Assembly: GCF_042677865.1 (NCBI RefSeq)
Contig: NZ_JBHUDD010000001.1
Location: 1 to 64,000 of the forward strand
From: Lutimaribacter salitolerans
Lineage (GTDB): Bacteria; Pseudomonadota; Alphaproteobacteria; Rhodobacterales; Rhodobacteraceae
DNA: 64,000 bases
Direction: 5' to 3'
This document shows, piece after piece, positions 33,720-41,752 of the stretch. Under the pieces are notes generated by a model. It was given only the letters and a program-made list of their open reading frames with translations, searched no databases and had not been told where the DNA came from. Both the position numbers and the translations under genes were made by a program. The number at the start of each line of letters is the position of its first letter. Positions within the stretch are counted from its first letter, which is position 1.

Positions 33720-35018
33720 ATGGGGCAGTGTATGAGTAGGGCAGTAATCGTTGGCGCAGTCGGTCTGGCCGTATCGGCCTGCATGGGGCCGGGTGATACG
33801 GTGACGCGCGCCGCGCCTGCGCAGCCGGTCACGGCCCTTGGGGCCGCTCGGGGCGAAGCCGCCGAAAGCCCGATCATCGACGCGCTCTTGTCGCGGCAAA
33901 GCGCGCTGCCCAAGGGGGGCGCGTTCGACACCGTGGCCGACGCGGTGCTGGCGGCCAATTCGCGCGCCGCCGAGGCCGAGTTGCGCAGCGCGCGGTTGCG
34001 CGCGCAGGCCGCCGCCAAGAACTGGCTGCCCACGATTGGCCCGCAGGTCAGCCTTTCCAGCCTGTCGCAGGTTGCCGCGCAACTGGTGGTCGATCAGGTG
34101 CTGTTCGGCGGGGGGCGCAAGAAGGCCGAGCGCGCCTTTGCCAGGGCCGATGTCGAGGTCGCCGCCGTGTCGCTGGCGCAAGACACCAACCAGCGTGTGT
34201 TCATCGCGCTGTCGCTCTATCTGGATGCGCAGAAGGCGCGCGAAAAGGCGGCGCTGGCGGCGCAGTCCGAAACCGACATGGCCCGTTTCGAATGGGTGAT
34301 GAACGAGCGCGTGCAGGGCGGCATCTCGAACAGTTCGGATCTGAACGTGCTGCGGCAAAAGCTGTCGGAAATCCGCGCGGACAAGCAGGCCCAGGCCGAG
34401 GCGGCGGCGGCGGCACTAGCCGAACTGAACGCGATGGCGATCCGTCTGCTGGGGGATGTCTCGGGCCTTTCGGCGCTACAGGTGGCCGCCGGTGAGCCCG
34501 AGCCTCTGGCAGTGATGCTGGCCGAGGCCGAAAAGCTGCGCGCCGCCGAGGCTGCGAAGATCGAGAAGGCGGGGTATATGCCCCAGGTTTCGGCCAATGC
34601 GGTGCTGGGCGACAATGGGTCGGGGCCATCGCTGACGGTGACATCCGATCAGCCGCTGGGCTTTGGCACCGGGGCCAGCCTGCAGGCCATCGCGGCGCAG
34701 GCGCAAGCCGCCGACCGCAAGGTGGGTCAGGCCCGTGAAGACGCCAATCGCCGCCTGCGTCGGCTTGAGGCGCAGGGCAGCGCGCTGGCCCGCCAGGCGA
34801 CCGAAGCGACCGCCTTGACGCAGGCCGCGAGGCGCAATCTGGATATGTTTCAGGCGCAGTATGACGCGGGCCAGCGGCAGGTGATGGATGTGGTCGGCGT
34901 TTACGAAGCCTATGCCCGCCAGCAGGAGGCGCAGGTCGACCTGAGATACGACGCGGCGCGCGCGCAGTTGGAAATCGCCCGCGATCTGGGCCTGCTGGCC
35001 GACGGGGGCAGGATATGA
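33720..35018 (+). CDS. TolC-family outer membrane factor of the type I secretion system
   Basis: A 432-residue outer membrane efflux protein (LapE/AggA-like). The N-terminus has a lipoprotein-type signal, AVIVGAVGLAVSAC, with the Cys at the +1 site. The body has two long alpha-helical repeats with NLDMFQAQYDAGQRQVMDVV, a typical TolC segment, and LPTIGPQVSLSSLSQVA. I use ATG 33720, preceded by AGAGG; ATG 33732 is possible and gives a shorter signal. Its end overlaps the exporter gene by four bases. It provides the outer membrane channel for the adhesin. Confidence 0.88.
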   Translation: MGQCMSRAVIVGAVGLAVSACMGPGDTVTRAAPAQPVTALGAARGEAAESPIIDALLSRQSALPKGGAFDTVADAVLAANSRAAEAELRSARLRAQAAAKNWLPTIGPQVSLSSLSQVAAQLVVDQVLFGGGRKKAERAFARADVEVAAVSLAQDTNQRVFIALSLYLDAQKAREKAALAAQSETDMARFEWVMNERVQGGISNSSDLNVLRQKLSEIRADKQAQAEAAAAALAELNAMAIRLLGDVSGLSALQVAAGEPEPLAVMLAEAEKLRAAEAAKIEKAGYMPQVSANAVLGDNGSGPSLTVTSDQPLGFGTGASLQAIAAQAQAADRKVGQAREDANRRLRRLEAQGSALARQATEATALTQAARRNLDMFQAQYDAGQRQVMDVVGVYEAYARQQEAQVDLRYDAARAQLEIARDLGLLADGGRI

Positions 35019-37222
35019 CCGCCCGTGGCATCTCGCTGACTTCGGCCCGGCGGGGTGGCGCGCGGCTGACCGCGATCACGCCCGAACCGGCCAATGACAC
35101 GCCCGGTGCGCGGCACGATGGCAAAACCCTGTCGCGCGCCGGTCTGGCAGTGACCTATGCCGGGTTGCTGGGCGTCGAAGCGGTGGCCAGCGACGTGTTG
35201 GAAGCGATGACAACCTCGTCGGCGCAGGGCCCTGCCGCACAGCCGCAGCGGCTGGCTGACGGGCTAACCGCGGCGGGCCTGCTGGCGAAGGTCGAGACCG
35301 CAGGAACCTTGACCGATGATCTGTGGCCGGCGCTGGCACAGATGACATCGGGGCAGTTCGTTCTGGTGCTGTCACAGGCGCGCGGCGATCTGGTGATCTA
35401 TGATGTCACCTGCACCGACAACCGCGCCATCGTGCCCCTGTCCGAGTTCCAGCCCTATTTCACCGGCTGTCTGGTCCGGGCCGAGGCCGACATCCAGTCG
35501 CTGGAGCAGGCCCATATGCCCACACAGATGGCGCCGCACTGGTTCTGGGGCGAATTCGCGCGCTTTCGCCGACCCTTTGCCGAGGTGGCGCTGGGGTCGT
35601 TCGTGGCCAACCTGCTGGCGGTGTCGGTCGCGCTGTTCTCGCTGCAGGTCTATGACCGCGTGATCCCGCATCAGTCCGAGGCAACACTGTGGGTGCTGGC
35701 AATCGGCGCGATGATCGCCCTGCTGATGGAAGCTGCGCTGAAGATCGCGCGCGCCCGGCTGATCGACGGTGCAGGGCGGCAGATCGAGCTGAACGTGCAG
35801 CAACTTCTCATGGCGCGTATCCTGGGCATGCGGTCGGATGCGCGCGGGCGTGCGCCGTCGCAACTGTTCAGCTCGATGCGCGAATTCGGCTCGGTGCGCG
35901 AGTTCTTTACCGCCTCGACCGTGTCATCGCTCGCGGATATTCCGTTCATCTTTGTCTTTCTGCTGCTGGTGGCGTCGATCGCGGGCAACGTGGTCTGGGT
36001 GCTGGTGGCGGGCGCGGTGCTGATGGTGGTGCCGGGGTTCTTTCTGCAAAAACGCATGATGCGGCTGACGCAGGAAACCCAAGGCGCATCCGCCAAGGCC
36101 GGTCGGCTGCTGCACGAGGCGGTGTTCGAGCTGGACACGATCAAGACCCAGCGCGCCGAGGACCGGTTCAACCGTGTCTGGACGGAACTGTCGGCTCTGT
36201 CGGCGCTGAAATCCAGCGAGCAGCGCAAGCTGGCCTCGACCCTGACATTCTGGGCGCAGGGGGTGCAGCAGGTCACCTATGTTGGGGCGGTGATCACCGG
36301 CACGTATCTGGTCTTTTCGGGCGACTTTACCGTCGGGTCGATCATTGCCGTGGGTATCCTGACCAGCCGCACACTGGCGCCGCTGACACAACTGGCCGGC
36401 ACGATGGCGCGCTGGGGCAACGTGAAGACCGCGCTGGACGGGCTGGACGGGATTGCCCATGCGGCGCAGGACGCGGATGCCACGCGCAGCTATCTGCGGC
36501 GCGAAACCCTGCGCGGTGCCTTCACCCTGCGCGAGGTGCAGTTTCGCTATGACGACGACGGCGCGCCGACGCTGGACATTCCCGCGCTGCAAATTCAGGC
36601 GGGGCAGAAACTGGCCGTGCTGGGGGCCAACGGCTCGGGCAAGTCCACGCTGCTCAAACTCTTGTCGGGGCTTTACGCGCCCGAGCGGGGCACCGTTCTG
36701 ATCGACGGGACCGACATGGCCCAGATCGAGCCGCGCGACCTGCGCCGCCTTGTGGGCTATCTGGGGCAGGACGTGCGGCTGTTCGCCGGCAACCTGCGCG
36801 ACAACCTGAACCTCAACCTGATGGAGCGTGACGACGAACGCCTGCTGCGCGCGCTGGACTTCGCAGGGCTGGGCCCGTTCGTGAAATCGCACCCCAAGGG
36901 GCTGGATCTGGACATCCGCGACGGCGGGCAGGGCCTGTCGGTGGGGCAGCGCCAGTCGATCGGCTGGGCGCGGCTGTGGTTGCAGAACCCGGCGATCTGC
37001 CTGCTGGACGAACCCACGGCGGCGCTGGATCAAACGCTGGAAAACACGCTGGTCAGCCGGTTGAAGGACTGGCTGGACGGGCGCACGGCGATCATCGCCA
37101 CCCACCGCGTGCCGATCCTGTCGCTGACCGACCGCACGATGATCCTGCAAAACGGGCGAATGGTCGTCGATGGCCCGCGTGATCAGGTTCTGGCCCACCT
37201 GGCCGCGACGAAGGGGGCATAG
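35015..37222 (+). CDS. Type I secretion ABC exporter (LapB-like, C39-like domain)
   Basis: A 735-residue exporter. Residues about 40-150 form a peptidase-C39-like domain without an obvious catalytic Cys, as expected for exporters that recognise rather than cleave their substrate. About six membrane segments follow (for example FVANLLAVSVALFSLQVYDR). The nucleotide domain has Walker A GANGSGKST at about 537-545, signature LSVGQRQSIGWAR (Val for the usual Gly, as in LapB-type exporters), and Walker B CLLDEPTAALD. It couples ATP hydrolysis to adhesin export. Confidence 0.92.
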   Translation: MTARGISLTSARRGGARLTAITPEPANDTPGARHDGKTLSRAGLAVTYAGLLGVEAVASDVLEAMTTSSAQGPAAQPQRLADGLTAAGLLAKVETAGTLTDDLWPALAQMTSGQFVLVLSQARGDLVIYDVTCTDNRAIVPLSEFQPYFTGCLVRAEADIQSLEQAHMPTQMAPHWFWGEFARFRRPFAEVALGSFVANLLAVSVALFSLQVYDRVIPHQSEATLWVLAIGAMIALLMEAALKIARARLIDGAGRQIELNVQQLLMARILGMRSDARGRAPSQLFSSMREFGSVREFFTASTVSSLADIPFIFVFLLLVASIAGNVVWVLVAGAVLMVVPGFFLQKRMMRLTQETQGASAKAGRLLHEAVFELDTIKTQRAEDRFNRVWTELSALSALKSSEQRKLASTLTFWAQGVQQVTYVGAVITGTYLVFSGDFTVGSIIAVGILTSRTLAPLTQLAGTMARWGNVKTALDGLDGIAHAAQDADATRSYLRRETLRGAFTLREVQFRYDDDGAPTLDIPALQIQAGQKLAVLGANGSGKSTLLKLLSGLYAPERGTVLIDGTDMAQIEPRDLRRLVGYLGQDVRLFAGNLRDNLNLNLMERDDERLLRALDFAGLGPFVKSHPKGLDLDIRDGGQGLSVGQRQSIGWARLWLQNPAICLLDEPTAALDQTLENTLVSRLKDWLDGRTAIIATHRVPILSLTDRTMILQNGRMVVDGPRDQVLAHLAATKGA

Positions 37223-37225
37223 ACG

Positions 37226-38413
37226 ATGGCGACCTCCAGCACCAATCTGGCCAGCCAGTTGAACCAGAAGATGAAGGGACCATCGCTGATCGTGTGGCTC
37301 TGCGCGGCCTCGGTCTGGTTCTTCGTGATCTGGGCGGCCTTTGCCTGGGTCGACGAGATCGTGCGCGCCGAGGGCGAGATGATCAGCTCGTCCCGGCCAC
37401 AGATCATCCAGAACCTCGAAGGTGGCATCCTGGCCGAACTGATGGTCCGGGAGGGCGATATCGTCCAGCGCGGCGATATGCTGGCGCGGTTGCATGGCAC
37501 GCAGTTCCGGTCCTCGGTCGATGAGATCGGCGAGCAGATCAGCGCGCTGGAGATCCGCCGCCTGCGGCTGGAGGCGGAGCTGGCGGGACAGTTCGATTTC
37601 GCGGTGCCGGAAGCCCTGGCGCAAAGCTCGCCCGATATCGTGGCGTCGGAACGCGCGCTGCTGAAGGCGCGGCAATCGGACTACGTCAAAAGCAGCGAAG
37701 GCGCGCAAAAGGTGCTGGAGCAGGCGGCGCAGGAACTGGCGCTGATGGAGAACCTGCTGGAGAAAAAGGTTGTCGCCCTGATCGAGGTGACCCGCGCGCG
37801 CAAGACCCATGCCGATGCGCGCGCCCGCTATGATGAGGTGGTGACGCAGACCGAGCTGGAGCGCGCGCAGGACTATTCCGACACGCTGAAAGAACTGGCG
37901 ACGCTGCGGCAGAACCTGAAATCCAGCCAGGATCAGTTGAACCGCACCGTGCTGGTGGCCCCGCTGCGCGGCATCGTGAACAACCTGTCGGTAACGACGA
38001 TTGGCGGCGTGGTGCGCCCCGGCGAAGAGATATTGCAGATCATCCCGCTTGACGAGGAACTGTATGTCGAGGCGCGGGTGAAGCCCGAGAACATCGCCAA
38101 CATCCGCCGGGGGCAGGAGGCGACGATCAAGCTGTCGGCCTATGACTACACCATCTTCGGCACGCTGAAGGGACGTGTGGATTTCATCTCGGCGGACACG
38201 TTCAAGGACGAGCGCGCCCGCGACCCCGATGCCTCGGCGCATTACATGGTGACGCTGCGGGTGGACATGAGCCAGCTGACCGACCGGCAGGCCAGCGTCG
38301 AGATCCGCCCCGGCATGCAGGCCGCCGTGGAGCTGCACACCGGGCAGAAGACTGTCCTGCAATACCTGCTGAAACCGCTGTACAAGTCGCGCGAGGCGCT
38401 GCGCGAGCCATGA
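37226..38413 (+). CDS. HlyD-family membrane fusion protein of the type I secretion system
   Basis: A 395-residue periplasmic adaptor (LapC-like). One N-terminal membrane segment is SLIVWLCAASVWFFVIWAAF (about 20-40). A lipoyl-like half motif follows in IIQNLEGGILAEL, then a long coiled-coil hairpin (about 100-240). The second half motif is RTVLVAPLRGIVNNL, and the C-terminal beta domain contains VKPENIANIRRGQEATIKL. The gene starts three bases after the exporter stop, completing the adhesin secretion operon. Confidence 0.92.
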   Translation: MATSSTNLASQLNQKMKGPSLIVWLCAASVWFFVIWAAFAWVDEIVRAEGEMISSSRPQIIQNLEGGILAELMVREGDIVQRGDMLARLHGTQFRSSVDEIGEQISALEIRRLRLEAELAGQFDFAVPEALAQSSPDIVASERALLKARQSDYVKSSEGAQKVLEQAAQELALMENLLEKKVVALIEVTRARKTHADARARYDEVVTQTELERAQDYSDTLKELATLRQNLKSSQDQLNRTVLVAPLRGIVNNLSVTTIGGVVRPGEEILQIIPLDEELYVEARVKPENIANIRRGQEATIKLSAYDYTIFGTLKGRVDFISADTFKDERARDPDASAHYMVTLRVDMSQLTDRQASVEIRPGMQAAVELHTGQKTVLQYLLKPLYKSREALREP

Positions 38414-38519
38414 GATCGCGGCGCCGGGCCTGACCCGAAGGAGCGGCTGCGCCGCGCTGGTTTCCGGAGCCTGTGGTGCGGTGGGTGCGATTCTGCGCAA
38501 GGTCTGCACCTGTGACGCG

Positions 38520-38553
38520 CGCCGGATTTGAGTTTATCTTGCAAGATGAAGGG
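38520..38553 (+). repeat. Dispersed intergenic repeat, copy 4
   Basis: GAGTTTATCTTGCAAGATGA followed by AGGGG, in the 141-base gap between the convergent hlyD-type and dtd genes. The core matches the other copies at all but one or two positions. Confidence 0.7.
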
Positions 38554-38554
38554 G

Positions 38555-38992
38555 TCAGGTGTCGATCCAGATCGTCACCGGCCCGTCATTGACCAGCGCC
38601 ACCTGCATATCCGCGCCAAACTGGCCGGTCTGAACCGGGATGCCTTGCGCGGCAAGACTGGTGGCGAAATGCCGGTACAGGCGGTCGCCCTCATCCGGTG
38701 CGGCGGCGGCAGAAAATCCGGGGCGGTTGCCGCGTGAGGTGTCGGCGGCAAGGGTGAACTGGCTGACCACCAGTGCTGCACCCCCGATATCAAGCAGCGA
38801 GCGGTTCATCTTGCCCGCGTCGTCCTTGAAAATGCGCAGCTTGGCGATCTTCGCGGCCAGCGCATCCGCCTGTTGCGCGCCGTCGCCCTGCATGGCGCAG
38901 ACAAGGATCAGCAGCCCCGGGCCGATCTGGCCGATGGTGGCATCGTCCACCGTGACGATGGCCTGCGAGACCCGCTGGATCAGGGCCCGCAT
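38555..38992 (-). CDS. dtd: D-aminoacyl-tRNA deacylase
   Basis: A 145-residue DTD1-type proofreading enzyme that removes D-amino acids from tRNA. It begins MRALIQRVSQAIVTVDD. It carries the conserved SQFTLAADTSRGNRPGFSAA and the C-terminal NDGPVTIWIDT, which includes the Gly-cisPro-like NxGPVT motif. The start overlaps the purK stop (ATGA). An in-frame longer reading upstream runs through the end of purK and is not used. Confidence 0.95.
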   Translation of the reverse strand: MRALIQRVSQAIVTVDDATIGQIGPGLLILVCAMQGDGAQQADALAAKIAKLRIFKDDAGKMNRSLLDIGGAALVVSQFTLAADTSRGNRPGFSAAAAPDEGDRLYRHFATSLAAQGIPVQTGQFGADMQVALVNDGPVTIWIDT

Positions 38993-40068
38993 CAGGGCTT
39001 GCCCGGCTTGACGCGGTTGACATGGCCCATCTTGCGGCCCGGCTTGCACGCGGTCTTGCCGTAAAGATGCAGGGCGGCGTGGGGTTCGCGGGCCATGGCG
39101 GGGATGCGGTCGATGTCATCGCCGATCAGGTTCTCCATCACCACATCGGAGTGGCGCATCCCATCGCCAAGCGGCCAGCCGGCAATGGCGCGGATATGCT
39201 GTTCGAACTGGTCCACGGCGCAGCCATTCTGCGTCCAGTGGCCCGAGTTGTGCACGCGTGGGGCGATCTCGTTCACGATCAGTCCCTGGGGCGTCACGAA
39301 CAGCTCGACCCCCAGAACGCCGACATACTCCAGCGCGTTCAGGATGCGCGCAGCCAGCAGCACCGCATCGCTGCGTTGTGTCGGCGTCAGGCGCGCAGGC
39401 ACGGTTGTGCTGCGCAGGATGCCGCCCTCATGCACGTTCTCGCCCGGATCGAAACAGGCGACCGAGCCATCGAGCCCGCGCGCGGCGATCACCGACACTT
39501 CGTGCGTGAACTCGACAAACCCTTCCAGGATCGCGGCGGATCCGGCCATGTCGTCCAGCGCCTGACCGGCCTCATCCGGGGACATGATCCGCGCCTGCCC
39601 CTTGCCGTCATAGCCAAGGCGGCGGGTCTTGAGGATCGCGGGCGTGCCGATGCTCTCCAGCGCCGTGCCCAGATCATCAGCACTGTCCACCGCGGCATGG
39701 GGCGCCGTTTGCAGGCCCAGCCCGGTCAGGAATTCCTTTTCGGTCAGCCGGTCCTGGCTGATGCGCAGCGCCTCGCGGCCCGGGCGGATGGGCCGCAGGG
39801 TTTCGATGATGTCCAGCGCCGAGGTCGGGATGTTCTCGAACTCGTAGGTGACGACATCCACCGCCTGCGCAAAGGCGCGCAGGGCCTCGGCGTCGTCATA
39901 CCCGGCCTGGAAATGATAGTTGGCGACGTGGCTGGCCGGACAATCACCGCCCGGTTCAAAGATGCAGGTCTTGAACCCAAGACGGCTGGCGGCGACCGAC
40001 AGCATGCGCCCCAACTGCCCACCGCCGAGGATGCCGATGACCGCGCCGGTGTGCAAGGGATCAGTCAT
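38992..40068 (-). CDS. purK: N5-carboxyaminoimidazole ribonucleotide synthase
   Basis: A 358-residue ATP-grasp enzyme converting AIR, ATP and bicarbonate to N5-CAIR in purine biosynthesis. It starts MTDPLHTGAVIGILGGGQLG, with the PurK-typical GGGQLGRML. Other marks are CIFEPGGDCPA, TYEFENIP and NEIAPRVHNSGHWT. The ATG at 40066-40068 overlaps the purE stop. Order purE-purK-dtd, all with overlaps, indicates one operon. Confidence 0.96.
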   Translation of the reverse strand: MTDPLHTGAVIGILGGGQLGRMLSVAASRLGFKTCIFEPGGDCPASHVANYHFQAGYDDAEALRAFAQAVDVVTYEFENIPTSALDIIETLRPIRPGREALRISQDRLTEKEFLTGLGLQTAPHAAVDSADDLGTALESIGTPAILKTRRLGYDGKGQARIMSPDEAGQALDDMAGSAAILEGFVEFTHEVSVIAARGLDGSVACFDPGENVHEGGILRSTTVPARLTPTQRSDAVLLAARILNALEYVGVLGVELFVTPQGLIVNEIAPRVHNSGHWTQNGCAVDQFEQHIRAIAGWPLGDGMRHSDVVMENLIGDDIDRIPAMAREPHAALHLYGKTACKPGRKMGHVNRVKPGKP

Positions 40069-40549
40069 TGCTGGGCACCTGCGGGATCGAGGCCGACAGC
40101 GCCGCGCGCCAGTCGTCCAGCCGTTGGGCAAGATCCGCGTCGTGCATGGCCAGCATCTGCGCCGCCATCAGCCCGGCATTCTTGGCCCCGGCCCCACCGA
40201 TCGCCATCGTGGCCACCGGAAAGCCGCGTGGCATCTGCAGGATCGAATACAGGCTGTCCACACCCGACAGCGCCTTGGTCTGCACGGGAACGCCGATCAC
40301 CGGCACGCGGGTTTTCGACGCCATCATGCCGGGCAGATGCGCCGCCCCGCCGGCGCCGGCAATGATCACCTGCAATCCGCGCTCGACGGCGGTCTTGCCA
40401 TATTCCCACAGCCGGTCAGGCGTGCGATGGGCCGAGACGATGCGCGCCTCGTAGGGCACGCCAAGCTCGTCCAGGATATCCGCCGCCTCTTTCATCGTGG
40501 GCCAGTCCGATTGACTGCCCATGATGATGCCAACCTTGATGTCCACCAT
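40061..40549 (-). CDS. purE: N5-carboxyaminoimidazole ribonucleotide mutase
   Basis: A 162-residue PurE. It has VGIIMGSQSDWPTM at the N-terminus, VSAHRTPDRLWEYG and AGAGGAAHLPGMMA, the active-site segments of class I PurE that convert N5-CAIR to CAIR. It is first of the purE-purK-dtd operon and overlaps purK by eight bases. Confidence 0.97.
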   Translation of the reverse strand: MVDIKVGIIMGSQSDWPTMKEAADILDELGVPYEARIVSAHRTPDRLWEYGKTAVERGLQVIIAGAGGAAHLPGMMASKTRVPVIGVPVQTKALSGVDSLYSILQMPRGFPVATMAIGGAGAKNAGLMAAQMLAMHDADLAQRLDDWRAALSASIPQVPSND

Positions 40550-40601
40550 GCCCGCGCCCCTTCGCCGTGAATGAGACGCGCACTATACGAAAGGCGCGGG
40601 G

Positions 40602-40838
40602 TTAGGCAATGATATCCGGGTACAGACGATCCTCGATCAGGGCGATGCGGTCCTTGAGCAGCAGTTTGCGCTTTTTCAAACGTTGCAGGGTCAGCTGATC
40701 CGCCGTTGCGCGATCCTGCAGGGCGCGGATCGAATCGTCCAGATCGCGGTGTTCGCGGCGGAACACTTCCAGTTCCACGCGCAGCACCTCGTCGGTCTTC
40801 ATAGCGATATCGCTGGCAAAATCCGAATGGGCGTTCAT
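40602..40838 (-). CDS. YdcH-family (DUF465) small coiled-coil protein
   Basis: A 78-residue helical protein: VELEVFRREHRDLDDSIRAL then LQRLKKRKLLLKDRIALIED. This is the DUF465/YdcH pattern (a heptad-rich hairpin) common and unassigned in proteobacteria. I chose ATG 40838; upstream codons and the internal MKTDEV are alternatives. It lies 52 bases before purE on the same strand. Confidence 0.85.
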   Translation of the reverse strand: MNAHSDFASDIAMKTDEVLRVELEVFRREHRDLDDSIRALQDRATADQLTLQRLKKRKLLLKDRIALIEDRLYPDIIA

Positions 40839-40904
40839 CACAGGTGATTCCGTTGCTTGCGAGAGGTTTCTTAACATACTGAAAAACCGGGTTTTCGCAA
40901 AGCC

Positions 40905-40933
40905 CTTGCGGGATTGCGGAACAGCCCCCATAT
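40905..40933 (+). promoter_or_regulatory. Candidate RpoH (sigma-32-type) heat-shock promoter of hsp20
   Basis: CTTG at 40905-40908, 18 bases, then CCCATAT at 40927-40933. This fits the alphaproteobacterial RpoH pattern (CTTG, 17-18 bases, CYTATnT) with one mismatch. It would start transcription about 60 bases before the Hsp20 ATG, whose product is a heat-shock chaperone. Confidence 0.6.
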
Positions 40934-41002
40934 TTTTGATGACTCGGGATTGCCGCAACAGGGATGCCGGGACGGACTGTCGCTTAGATCAAGGACGTGT
41001 CG

Positions 41003-41416
41003 ATGACAAAACTTACACTCGGGTCACACCCGTACCTTCTGGGCTTCGAACAGTTGGAGCGGTTGCTGGAGCGCACTGCGAAATCCGGCAACGAAGGCTA
41101 CCCGCCTTTCAACATCGAGCAGACTTCGGACACATCATACCGCATCACGTTGGCGGTAGCGGGGTTTGCCGAATGCGATCTGAGCATTACCGTTGAAGAC
41201 AAGCAACTGGTGATCCGTGGTCGTCAGGGCGACGACGGGGCCGACCGCGTGTTTCTGCACCGGGGCATTGCCGCGCGGCAGTTCCAGCGCAGCTTTGTGT
41301 TGGCCGACGGGGTCGAGGTGGGCGAGGCGTTGATGGAAAACGGCCTGTTGCACATCGACCTGACGCGCGCGCAGCCCGAAACGGTTGTGCAGACGATCAA
41401 TATCAAAAGGGGGTAA
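41003..41416 (+). CDS. Small heat-shock protein, Hsp20 family
   Basis: A 137-residue IbpA-like chaperone. The alpha-crystallin domain runs from about residue 35 to 130, with YRITLAVAGFAECDLSITVE and the closing segment ALMENGLLHIDLTR, whose GLL fits the G-x-L signature. It holds unfolding proteins in a refoldable state in the cytoplasm. I use ATG 41003, preceded by AAGGA; a GTG six bases earlier is in frame. DUF1150 follows after five bases, a pairing that is common in Rhodobacteraceae. Confidence 0.93.
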   Translation: MTKLTLGSHPYLLGFEQLERLLERTAKSGNEGYPPFNIEQTSDTSYRITLAVAGFAECDLSITVEDKQLVIRGRQGDDGADRVFLHRGIAARQFQRSFVLADGVEVGEALMENGLLHIDLTRAQPETVVQTINIKRG

Positions 41417-41421
41417 GCGAC

Positions 41422-41649
41422 ATGGATGTGAAATTCGATTTCGACGCAGGACAGGGGGATCGCATCGTCTATGTGCGCCCTGTCGAAGTGGCCGATCTGC
41501 CGGATGAGTTGCAGGAAAAACTGGTCGGGACCAAGACGCTGTATGCCGTGCACGATGCCAACGGGCAGCAATTGGCACTGGTCAAGGACCGCAAGACGGC
41601 CTTTGTTCTGGCCCGGCAGAACGATCTGTCGCCAGTGACCGTGCACTGA
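41422..41649 (+). CDS. DUF1150 family protein
   Basis: A 75-residue protein of the DUF1150 family: DRIVYVRPVEVADLPDELQE, then LYAVHDANGQQLALVKDRKT and AFVLARQNDLSPVTVH. It is found next to small heat-shock genes across Rhodobacterales. Function is unknown. Transcription ends at the strong hairpin at 41707. Confidence 0.9.
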   Translation: MDVKFDFDAGQGDRIVYVRPVEVADLPDELQEKLVGTKTLYAVHDANGQQLALVKDRKTAFVLARQNDLSPVTVH

Positions 41650-41706
41650 TCCTTGCCGGACGATCCGGGCGGGACAGCGGCAGGTGCCGTAGGTCTGATA
41701 TGTGAA

Positions 41707-41734
41707 AAAAGCCCGGTCTTGCGACCGGGCTTTT
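41707..41734. terminator. Bidirectional rho-independent terminator
   Basis: A perfect 12-bp stem, AAAAGCCCGGTC with GACCGGGCTTTT, loop TTGC. A-tract and T-tract flank it on both strands. It lies between the convergent DUF1150 (plus) and sat-cysC (minus) genes and would stop transcription from both. Confidence 0.93.
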
Positions 41735-41752
41735 CGAGTCATGAATTCCGGA

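Noticed and set aside
31419..34358. 979-residue minus-strand frame opposite the adhesin and outer membrane factor genes
   Set aside because: Repeat-derived antisense frame of biased composition; apparent repetitiveness comes from the adhesin repeats.
35924..38509. 861-residue minus-strand frame opposite the exporter and adaptor genes
   Set aside because: Antisense shadow with Gln/His/Arg-rich composition and no domains.
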